This document shows, piece by piece, positions 1 to 4,701 of a stretch of DNA of 5,303 bases (position 1 is its first letter; each line of letters starts with the position of its first letter). The position numbers and the translations under genes are program-made. Below the pieces are notes generated by a model that had not been told where the DNA came from, made no database searches, and saw only the letters and a program-made list of their open reading frames with translations. This DNA comes from Paracoccaceae bacterium (GTDB lineage: Bacteria > Pseudomonadota > Alphaproteobacteria > Rhodobacterales > Rhodobacteraceae). The stretch covers positions 1-5,303 of the forward strand of contig JALQUQ010000201.1 of NCBI GenBank assembly GCA_023263735.1. The letters are read 5' to 3'.

Positions 1-1
1 G

Positions 2-358
2 CAGTTGGCCGAAGCCTTGGGCGATCTGTCGGGCTTTGACCAAACCTTCCCCGCGGGGAAGGTTTCCCTGCCCAAGGCCTTTGCCGACATCCGCTTTCTG
101 ATGACCCGGTACGAGCCGGGCAACGATTTGCACCGTGCGATGTTTGAAGCCTTTAAAAAGGTTTTCGGTGATCATGTGGCGGAAAGCCCGATCGAGATGA
201 CGCGGGCGGTTGAACAGTCGGGGCGGTTCCTGTCGTCGGTCTATGAAATCGATTACCGCGAGATGACGCGCGAAACATGGCGGCGGGCGCGGGCCAGCTT
301 TGACAAGGCCTATGAGGAATTCCGCGCCAGCATTCTGGACGCATGGACCAAGATCTAA
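2..358 (+). CDS. parA: ParA-type partition ATPase, C-terminal part (5' end outside window)
   Basis: Only the last 118 residues are visible; the reading frame enters from the left edge, so the Walker motifs and the true start are not seen. The segment resembles the C-terminal region of RepA/ParA ATPases of alphaproteobacterial plasmids, with an RFLMTRYEPG stretch, then FGDHV and the VYEIDYREMTRETWRRA stretch, ending in a helical tail. In the known family, ParA binds nucleoid DNA in its ATP form and moves ParB-parS complexes, so that plasmid copies segregate to both daughter cells. The gene ends with TAA 16 nt before parB, as expected for a parAB operon. An odd feature is that a perfect 24-bp palindrome lies inside the reading frame and encodes Q-T-F-P-A-G-K-V-S. 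Assignment to ParA rests on recalled family resemblance and on the adjacent parB; a RepA of a repABC operon is a close alternative. Confidence 0.85.
   Translation, partial: QLAEALGDLSGFDQTFPAGKVSLPKAFADIRFLMTRYEPGNDLHRAMFEAFKKVFGDHVAESPIEMTRAVEQSGRFLSSVYEIDYREMTRETWRRARASFDKAYEEFRASILDAWTKI
42..65. repeat. parS-like palindrome, copy 1, inside parA
   Basis: This is a perfect 24-bp inverted repeat centred between 53 and 54, with inner core ACCTTCCCCGCGGGGAAGGT flanked by AA and TT. It is read in frame as T-F-P-A-G-K-V within ParA. The same core occurs at 438-457 and 1488-1503, and I saw no other copy in the window. Palindromic centromere sites (parS) next to or within partition operons are known for roseobacter plasmids; binding by this ParB is inferred. 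Of the three copies this has the longest perfect symmetry. Confidence 0.8.
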
Positions 359-359
359 C

Positions 360-366
360 AGAGGGG
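360..366 (+). promoter_or_regulatory. Ribosome binding site of parB
   Basis: AGAGGGG lies 8 nt before the ATG at 375, in the 16-nt gap between the parA stop and parB. It supports the ATG at 375 over the in-frame upstream ATG at 300, which would overlap parA by 59 nt and lacks a comparable site. Confidence 0.6.
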
Positions 367-374
367 CAAGGCAG

Positions 375-1484
375 ATGAAAAAGCGCCGTATGTTTGACAT
401 CACGCTGCCGGACGATCCGGCCGAGGCTCTGCCCGAAACCTTCCCCGCGGGGAAGGTCGAGCCGCGCCGGGGCCCGATGGCCAGCGCCATTGCCGAAACG
501 GTCGAAACGGTGCGCGAGCGCGCCGAGATCGAGGCGCAGATCCGGGCCGAGAATGACGCGCTGGCCCATGAACACATGCGGCTGCGCAAGCTGGGTCTGG
601 TGGTCGATCTGGTGCCGCTGGACGTGATCGACCAATACAAACTGGTGCGCGACCGCAAGGTCGGGGTGGATATCGAGTTGCGCGATCTGTGCGCCTCGAT
701 CCGCGAACTGGGCCTGTCCAATCCGATCCGGCTTGAGGCGCGCGACGATGGCCGCTTTGAACTGGTGCAGGGGTTCCGCCGTCTGTCGGCCTATCGCGCG
801 CTGCTGGAGGAAACCGGCGATGCGGCGGCTTGGGGGGCGATCCCGGCGGTGGTGACCGCGCCGGGCGAGGGGCTGGAAAACCTGTATCGCCAGATGGTCG
901 ATGAAAATCTGGTGCGCAAGGACATCTCGTTCGCCGAGATGGCGCAACTGGCGCTGGACTATGCCCGCGATCCGCAGACCGAAGAGCGCGACCCCGAAAA
1001 GGCCGTGGCGCAACTGTTCAAATCGGCGGGCTATCAAAAGCGCAGCTATATTCGTGGCTTTATTCCCGTGGTCGAACGGTTGGGCGCGCATCTGCGCTAT
1101 GCCGAGGAAATCCCCCGCGCGCTTGGCCTGACGCTGGCCAAGCGGTTGGAAGAGGATGAAAGCTTTGTGCCCATGGTGCGCGAGGCGTTCCGCGATTGGG
1201 ATGGGCGGTCGGTGGCCGATGAAATCGCCACGCTGCGGCGGTTGGTCGGGCAGGGCGAAGACGAGGCGGCCCCCCCCACGGCCCCGGCGGCCGGTCAGGC
1301 ACCAAAGGCGGTCAAGCCAGCCAAGGCCAAGACCAGCTTTCAATTCGACCGGACCGAGGGGCGCGGCAAATGCGTGGCGGCGGCGGGCAAGCTGGAAATC
1401 GTTCTGGACCGCGACTTTTCCACCATCGACCGGCGCAAGCTGGAACAGGCGGTTCGCGCGATGCTGGATCAGTTGGACCGCTGA
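375..1484 (+). CDS. parB: ParB-type partition protein (centromere-binding)
   Basis: The product is a 369-residue protein. Family knowledge: ParB binds parS, spreads or slides as a CTP-dependent clamp, and stimulates ParA to segregate the replicon. Visible in order are a basic N-terminus (MKKRRMF); the T-F-P-A-G-K-V peptide at 22-28 encoded by a palindrome; a helical charged stretch at about 36-75; the ParB/Srx-like domain at about 80-185 with GLSNPIR (113-119), a GFRR box (133-136) and ENLVRKDIS (177-185); a helical DNA-binding region at about 186-290 with SAGYQKRSYIRGFIPVVERL at 217-236; an Ala/Pro-rich linker (about 297-320); and a small C-terminal domain (about 321-369), probably for dimerisation. 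The second box is GFRR rather than the common GERR. The start is supported by a Shine-Dalgarno site and the 16-nt gap after parA. The family is clear; the replicon type is not, because the initiator gene is outside the window. Confidence 0.93.
   Translation: MKKRRMFDITLPDDPAEALPETFPAGKVEPRRGPMASAIAETVETVRERAEIEAQIRAENDALAHEHMRLRKLGLVVDLVPLDVIDQYKLVRDRKVGVDIELRDLCASIRELGLSNPIRLEARDDGRFELVQGFRRLSAYRALLEETGDAAAWGAIPAVVTAPGEGLENLYRQMVDENLVRKDISFAEMAQLALDYARDPQTEERDPEKAVAQLFKSAGYQKRSYIRGFIPVVERLGAHLRYAEEIPRALGLTLAKRLEEDESFVPMVREAFRDWDGRSVADEIATLRRLVGQGEDEAAPPTAPAAGQAPKAVKPAKAKTSFQFDRTEGRGKCVAAAGKLEIVLDRDFSTIDRRKLEQAVRAMLDQLDR
438..457. repeat. parS-like palindrome, copy 2, inside parB
   Basis: This is a perfect 20-bp inverted repeat, ACCTTCCCCGCGGGGAAGGT, centred between 447 and 448. 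It is read in frame as T-F-P-A-G-K-V (ParB residues 22-28), the same phase as copy 1 in parA. The symmetry stops at 20 bp because position 458 is C rather than T. It lies in the poorly structured N-terminal arm of ParB, where an added peptide should be tolerated. A role as a ParB binding site is inferred from its repetition around the partition genes. Confidence 0.8.
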
Positions 1485-1507
1485 AATCTTCCCCGCGGGG
1501 AAGGTTT
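1484..1507. repeat. parS-like palindrome, copy 3, directly after parB
   Basis: A perfect 16-bp core, CTTCCCCGCGGGGAAG, spans 1488-1503. One T/G mismatched pair (1487/1504) is followed by three more matching pairs, so the dyad extends to 1484-1507. Its outermost base is the final A of the parB TGA stop. Unlike copies 1 and 2 it is not translated as part of parA or parB. It is followed by TTTT (1505-1508), so the transcript could also fold here into a terminator-like hairpin; the stronger terminator lies just downstream. Confidence 0.75.
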
Positions 1508-1514
1508 TCAAATG

Positions 1515-1552
1515 AACGGGCGGCAGGGTTCCATCAACCCGCCGCCCGTTTT
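1515..1552 (+). terminator. Rho-independent terminator of the parAB operon
   Basis: The left arm (1515-1530) pairs with the right arm (1536-1550) over 15 base pairs with a single bulged A at 1525 and a five-base loop CCATC. The stem is very GC-rich (AACGGGCGGC against GCCGCCCGTT) and the right arm ends in TTTT (1549-1552). It lies between the convergent ends of parB and the DUF3237 gene. In the minus direction the stem is followed by the weaker TTCATTTG, so bidirectional action is possible but less certain. Confidence 0.8.
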
Positions 1553-1576
1553 CATGCGCGCCCATGGGGGGCGGCG

Positions 1577-2047
1577 TCACTCCAGCACATAAACCCCGAT
1601 ATCGACCCCCATCGATCTGGGGCGGATCGCACAGACAAACAGGCGGTCATTCATCCAGCCATGCGGCCCGTGGGGGGCGTCAAAGACCGGGGCACCGCGC
1701 ATGTAAAACGCCTCGGGCGGCAGGGCTTCGCCTTGGCGCACCTTGGCCAAGGCCTCGGGCGTGGAAATCCGCAGGCCCGTGTTGACCACATAGATCAGGG
1801 TGCCGTCTTCGGCCTCGATCGTGTAATGCGCCTCGATCCGGGTCATGCCATCGGGGCGGATCAGCGCCCAATCCGACCCGCCGGGCAAGATGCGCCCCGA
1901 CAGGCGCGGCCCGCTGACGATGCCGCCGGTGATGGGAATGTGCAGCCTTTGGCCCGAAAGACCGGGGCCTGCCGACCGGGGCGGGGCGATCTCGGCCTCG
2001 ATCCGAAAGGCAAAGGAGAGGCCGGGCAGGGTGGGCGCGCCCGTCAC
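1577..2047 (-). CDS. DUF3237 (UPF0311) domain protein
   Basis: The product has 156 residues, the usual size for this family, and is entirely one domain. Family-like stretches are FRIEAEIAPP (14-23), PITGG (38-42), GPRLSGRILPGGSDW (46-60), RPDG (64-67), YTIEAEDGTLIYVVNTGLR (75-93), the FYMRGAPVF segment (114-122) and the WMNDRLFV segment (131-138). These proteins are small beta-rich cytosolic proteins of no settled biochemical role. No signal peptide or membrane segment is seen. I chose the GTG at 2047 because it overlaps the esterase stop in the sequence GTGA and gives a family-like N-terminus; an upstream ATG at 2113 would add 22 low-complexity residues deep inside the esterase gene. No clear Shine-Dalgarno is seen, so translation probably depends on coupling to the esterase. 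It is the last gene of the tetR-esterase-DUF3237 operon. Function unknown; partnership with the esterase is inferred. Confidence 0.88.
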   Translation of the reverse strand: MTGAPTLPGLSFAFRIEAEIAPPRSAGPGLSGQRLHIPITGGIVSGPRLSGRILPGGSDWALIRPDGMTRIEAHYTIEAEDGTLIYVVNTGLRISTPEALAKVRQGEALPPEAFYMRGAPVFDAPHGPHGWMNDRLFVCAIRPRSMGVDIGVYVLE

Positions 2048-2979
2048 GAAACCGGCCCCCGGTTGGCCAGCCACGCGGCCATGCGCTCCAGCGCCGCCAT
2101 GCTGGCCGGGCAATAGTCCATCGCCCGCAAATAGCCGTGAATGAGGCCCGGCCCCCGGTCAAGGCTGACCTCGACGCCCGCAGTGGTCAGGCAATCGGCA
2201 TAGGCCAGACCGCTGTCGCGCAGCGGGTCATGTTCGGCCACGGCGATAAAGGCGGGGGCCAGCCCGGAATGATCGTCCGCGACCAATGGGGCAACGCGCG
2301 GGTCTGATGACAAAAGGCGGGTGTCGGGCGAATAGGCGCGATTGACGCCCTCCATCCCCTTGACCGCGATGATCGGGCCATCGGGGTTTTCGCGGTAAGA
2401 GGGGCGGCTGCCGTCAAAATCGCAGGCGGGATAGATCAAGAGCTGCCCGGCAAAGGCCATCTGCCCCCGCAGGTTCAACGCGACCGCCGCCGCCAGATTG
2501 CCGCCTGCGCTGTCGCCGCCAATGCTGATGCGATTGGGGTCGACCCGCAGGCCCGGGGCCGCCTGATGCAGCCACAGCGCCACCGCGCGCACCTGATCAA
2601 AGGCCGCCGGAAAGGGGCGCTCCGGGGCCAGCGCATAATCGACGCTGACCACGACATGCCCGGCCCAATCGGCCAGCCGCGCGGTGATATCCCAATGGGT
2701 TTCGGGGCTGCCCTGCATCCACGCCCCGCCATGCATATAGATCAGCGCCGGATGTGGACCCGCACCGGCGGGGCGAAACACGCGCACCCGCACGGGACCT
2801 GCGGGGCTGTCGATCGTGTGCTCTTCGTCACAAGTCACGCCCTCGGGGGTGGGCAGGCGCATTTCGCGGGCGATTTCTTCAAAGGCTGCACGGCGCGCGG
2901 CAGCATCCGCCCCCGCTGGCACCCGCGCCCATTTTTGGGCCCATGTGTCCAGAAAGGGGGTCAGGGTCGGGTCGATCAT
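2044..2979 (-). CDS. Alpha/beta-hydrolase of the HSL-like (family IV) esterase group
   Basis: This 311-residue protein has the standard length for bacterial hormone-sensitive-lipase-like esterases, which hydrolyse carboxylic esters of small acids or acyl chains. The oxyanion-hole motif HGGAW is at 83-87, preceded by the beta strand PALIYM. The nucleophile elbow GDSAGG is at 155-160, with Ser157 as nucleophile. The acid is probably Asp251 in EHDPLRD (249-255), and the base His281 in LIHGYLR. The N-terminal 50 residues form a cap-like helical region, and no signal peptide is seen, so the enzyme should be cytoplasmic. All catalytic residues are present, so it looks active. The ATG at 2979 overlaps the regulator's stop (ATGA) and is preceded by AGGA about 8 nt upstream. 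The gene is coupled to a DUF3237 gene downstream. The substrate cannot be read from sequence; an ester of the acid handled by the divergent dehydrogenase is a possibility only. Confidence 0.93.
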   Translation of the reverse strand: MIDPTLTPFLDTWAQKWARVPAGADAAARRAAFEEIAREMRLPTPEGVTCDEEHTIDSPAGPVRVRVFRPAGAGPHPALIYMHGGAWMQGSPETHWDITARLADWAGHVVVSVDYALAPERPFPAAFDQVRAVALWLHQAAPGLRVDPNRISIGGDSAGGNLAAAVALNLRGQMAFAGQLLIYPACDFDGSRPSYRENPDGPIIAVKGMEGVNRAYSPDTRLLSSDPRVAPLVADDHSGLAPAFIAVAEHDPLRDSGLAYADCLTTAGVEVSLDRGPGLIHGYLRAMDYCPASMAALERMAAWLANRGPVS

Positions 2980-3638
2980 GGGGTTTTCCTCACACTTGCC
3001 AGAACCATCGCCGCAACGTCGTCTCGCAAACGGCGTTGGGCGGTCTCGGAAAAAAGCGTCGTGCCAAAGAGCGCCGAAAAGGTCGGTCGGTTGGACACGT
3101 TGAAAAAGGACAGGGCCGAAATCTTCCAGTGCAGGGCGACAGGGTCAAGCCCGTGGCAGAAGTCTCCGGTCTCTTCGCCGCGGCGGATGATGGCGGCAAG
3201 GCGGTCGATGGCGGCGGTGTTGACCCGCCGGATCACGTCGGATTTTTGCAGGTAATCGGCCTGATGCACGTTTTCGATCATGACCAGCCGGATGAAATCG
3301 GGGTGCGCGCGGTGGTGGTCAAAGGTAAAGGTGACCAGCCGCGACAGCGCCTCGGTCGGGGGCAGGCCGTCAAGATCAAGGCTCGCCTCCCCCTCACGGA
3401 CCTTGGCATAGGCGGCTTCGAGGACGCGGGCGTAAAGCCCCTCTTTATCGCCGAAGTAGTAGTAGATCATCCGCTTGGACGTTCGGGTTCGGGCCGCGAT
3501 TTCGTCGATTCGTGTGCCGGATAACCCGTGTTCGGCAAAGACCATTGTGGCGATTTCGAGGATATTTGCCTGCACGCCTGCTGGGTCCTGTTTCCAGCCG
3601 CCCTTTGCATTTTCGTTTTCTGGCAATGGGTTATCCAT
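2976..3638 (-). CDS. TetR/AcrR-family transcriptional regulator
   Basis: The product has 220 residues, typical of one-domain-plus-ligand-domain TetR repressors that bind operator DNA as dimers and release it on binding a small molecule. The N-terminal DNA-binding domain covers about 22-70: ILEIATMVFAEHGLSGTRI (helix 1 to the start of helix 2), then the helix-turn-helix DEIAARTRTSKRMIYYYF (45-62), which carries the characteristic YYYF and DKEGLY. The first 20 residues form a flexible polar arm. The remainder (about 75-220) is the variable ligand and dimerisation domain, with a HPDFIRLVMIENV segment seen in some TetR subgroups. The start ATG at 3638 has a good GAGGAGGGG site upstream. It is the first gene of its operon and divergent from the quinate/shikimate dehydrogenase. 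By position it probably controls both its own operon and the divergent one; the ligand is unknown. Confidence 0.92.
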   Translation of the reverse strand: MDNPLPENENAKGGWKQDPAGVQANILEIATMVFAEHGLSGTRIDEIAARTRTSKRMIYYYFGDKEGLYARVLEAAYAKVREGEASLDLDGLPPTEALSRLVTFTFDHHRAHPDFIRLVMIENVHQADYLQKSDVIRRVNTAAIDRLAAIIRRGEETGDFCHGLDPVALHWKISALSFFNVSNRPTFSALFGTTLFSETAQRRLRDDVAAMVLASVRKTP

Positions 3639-3641
3639 TGA

Positions 3642-3650
3642 TCCCCTCCT
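3642..3650 (-). promoter_or_regulatory. Ribosome binding site of the TetR gene
   Basis: On the minus strand AGGAGGGGA precedes the ATG at 3638 with three nucleotides between. The GGAGG part lies at normal Shine-Dalgarno distance and supports this start. Confidence 0.6.
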
Positions 3651-3701
3651 CGAGACTGGCGATTTCTACCATGATGCAAATGTACTGGCTAGTTAAAAGA
3701 C

Positions 3702-3730
3702 TTGACACAATTAACCGTCACGAACATTTT
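3702..3730 (+). promoter_or_regulatory. Putative sigma-70 promoter of the quinate dehydrogenase-TRAP genes
   Basis: A perfect -35 hexamer TTGACA (3702-3707) is followed after 17 nt by CATTTT (3725-3730), a weak -10 match (3 of 6). Alphaproteobacterial promoters often have poor -10 boxes. Transcription would start near 3737, giving a leader of about 46 nt. A GCCAGT box lies at the predicted start site and another ACTGGC lies just upstream of the -35, positions suited to repression. I found no convincing promoter for the opposite (tetR) direction. Confidence 0.5.
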
Positions 3731-3744
3731 GCCAGTTAGCGAGC

Positions 3745-3776
3745 CGCCGAGGGGGGGGAGCGCCGAAGGGGGAGGA
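3745..3776 (+). repeat. G-rich 16-bp tandem duplication carrying the Shine-Dalgarno site
   Basis: Two adjacent 16-bp units (3745-3760 and 3761-3776) both begin CGCCGA and continue into a G run; 12 of 16 positions agree. The first holds an uninterrupted run of eight G. The second holds GGAGG (3771-3775), spaced 7 nt from the GTG start at 3783, and so serves as the ribosome binding site. That spacing decides the start: the in-frame TTG at 3777 is only one base from GGAGG. Confidence 0.6.
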
Positions 3777-3782
3777 TTGCCA

Positions 3783-4664
3783 GTGCATCACGCACCGGAA
3801 ACGTTGCCGACCACGGGTCAGCGCGCGCTGCGGGCTGGGCTGATCGGGCAGGGAATCCAGAAATCGCGCACCCCGGCCATGCATCGGGCCGAAGGGGCGG
3901 CGCAGGGGCTGGCGCTGAGCTATGACCTGATCGACATTGACCGGATGATGCCGGTGCCGCCGCTGTCGCAGATGCTGGACACGGCCGAGGCGCAGGGTTT
4001 TGCCGGGCTGAACATCACCTATCCCTTCAAGAAAGAGGTGATCGGGCTGCTGGATGAGCTGTCCGAGAATGCCCGCAAGATGGGTGCGGTGAACACGGTC
4101 GTTTTTCGCGATGGCAAACGGTTTGGCCATAACACCGACTTCTGGGGCTTTGCCGAAGGTTTGCGGCGCGGATTGCCGGGGGCCGATCTGTCGGAGGTGC
4201 TGCTGTTGGGCGCTGGCGGGGCCGGTGGGGCGGTGGCCCATGCGCTGGCGGGTGCGGGTGCGGGAAAGATCCTGATTGCGGATCAGAACCTGCGCGCGGC
4301 CATCGCCTTGGCCAAGGATATCGCGGCCTATGGTACGCGGGCCGAGGTGGTGTCTGACATGGCCGAAGCGGCCCGGCGCGCCAAGGGGATCGTCAATGCC
4401 ACGCCGATGGGCATGGCCAAATTGCCCGGCACCGCGATCGACCCCGCGCTGTTGAACCCTGACCATTGGGTTTGCGACATCGTTTATTTCCCGCTGGAAA
4501 CCGCGCTGTTGGCCGCGGCCCGGATGCGGGGGTGCCGCACGCTGAACGGGTCGGGGATGGCGGTGTTTCAGGCCGTGCGCGCCTTTGAACTTTTTACCGG
4601 ACTTGCCGCCGACCCCGCGCGGATGCGGGCGACGTTTGAGTCTTTCACCGAAACCCCCGCCTGA
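3783..4664 (+). CDS. aroE: Quinate/shikimate dehydrogenase (AroE family, NAD-type)
   Basis: This 293-residue enzyme should interconvert shikimate and 3-dehydroshikimate, or quinate and 3-dehydroquinate, with a nicotinamide cofactor in the cytoplasm. The substrate domain shows GLIGQGIQKSRTPAMH (19-34; Ser28, Thr30), NITYPFK with probable catalytic Lys83, GAVNTV (101-106) and HNTD with Asp119. The cofactor domain shows the glycine-rich GAGGAGG (143-149), and the second beta strand ends in IAD (Asp167). NADP-dependent biosynthetic AroE usually has an N-R-(T/S) cluster here; an Asp favours NAD. The C-terminal part (NATPMGM, DHWVCDIVY, FELFTGL) closely resembles, from memory, the catabolic quinate/shikimate dehydrogenase of Corynebacterium glutamicum (QsuD). 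The GTG at 3783 has GGAGG 7 nt upstream. Its place before a TRAP receptor gene supports a catabolic job. The family is near certain; the quinate versus shikimate preference is inferred. The symbol is given at family level; qsuD-like would also fit. Confidence 0.9.
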   Translation: MHHAPETLPTTGQRALRAGLIGQGIQKSRTPAMHRAEGAAQGLALSYDLIDIDRMMPVPPLSQMLDTAEAQGFAGLNITYPFKKEVIGLLDELSENARKMGAVNTVVFRDGKRFGHNTDFWGFAEGLRRGLPGADLSEVLLLGAGGAGGAVAHALAGAGAGKILIADQNLRAAIALAKDIAAYGTRAEVVSDMAEAARRAKGIVNATPMGMAKLPGTAIDPALLNPDHWVCDIVYFPLETALLAAARMRGCRTLNGSGMAVFQAVRAFELFTGLAADPARMRATFESFTETPA

Positions 4665-4672
4665 CCGGCGGG
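4656..4672 (+). other. Small GC hairpin across the dehydrogenase stop codon
   Basis: CCCGCC (4656-4661) pairs with GGCGGG (4667-4672) around the loop TGACC, which contains the TGA stop. No T-run follows, so it is not a standard terminator. It could stabilise or separate the upstream message in a dehydrogenase-dctP transcript. In GC-rich DNA a 6-bp stem can also arise by chance. Confidence 0.35.
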
Positions 4673-4688
4673 ACCAAGAAACGCATCA

Positions 4689-4696
4689 GGGAGGAA
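4689..4696 (+). promoter_or_regulatory. Ribosome binding site of dctP
   Basis: GGGAGGAA with GGAGG at 4690-4694 lies 7 nt before the ATG at 4702. It is a near-consensus site, fitting the high expression usual for periplasmic receptors. Confidence 0.7.
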
Positions 4697-4701
4697 CCAC
4701 A

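Larger units (their letters stand above)
3655..3784. promoter_or_regulatory. Divergent control region with four ACTGGC/GCCAGT boxes (putative operators)
   Basis: The hexamer ACTGGC occurs at 3655-3660 and 3684-3689, and its reverse complement GCCAGT at 3731-3736 and 3779-3784. The two inner copies flank the TTGACA promoter; the outer two lie close to the two divergent start codons. The 3684 copy sits in a near-palindrome, ACTGGCTAGT (3684-3693). Arrangements like this are typical of operators between a TetR gene and a divergent target, but which protein binds is inferred. This stretch is also visibly more AT-rich than the genes on either side. Confidence 0.45.

Noticed and set aside
300..374. 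Upstream in-frame ATG at 300 as the start of parB
   Set aside because: It would overlap parA by 59 nt and add 25 residues without family resemblance; the ATG at 375 has a Shine-Dalgarno site and the usual spacing.
42..1507. The three repeated palindromes as a CRISPR array or an insertion-sequence remnant
   Set aside because: Spacing is irregular (394 and 1048 bp), the units are perfect short palindromes within intact genes, and there are no spacers, transposase remnants or target-site duplications.
1488..1508. Palindrome copy 3 as the main transcription terminator
   Set aside because: It is followed by TTTT and could fold, but its repetition inside parA and parB points to a DNA-level site, and a longer hairpin with a T-run lies just downstream.
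153..1580. A 475-codon open frame on the minus strand opposite parB
   Set aside because: It is antisense to a clear ParB with recognisable motifs. Long antisense frames are common in GC-rich DNA, and its translation is low-complexity with no recognisable domain. It shows F-P-A-G-K peptides only because palindromes read the same on both strands.
1370..2116. A 248-codon plus-strand frame across the parB end, terminator and DUF3237 gene
   Set aside because: It crosses a strong terminator and is antisense to the DUF3237 gene, with no recognisable domain.
3702..3782. TTG at 3702 as the start of the dehydrogenase
   Set aside because: It coincides with the -35 promoter hexamer and would translate the G-rich leader; the GTG at 3783 has a well-placed GGAGG.
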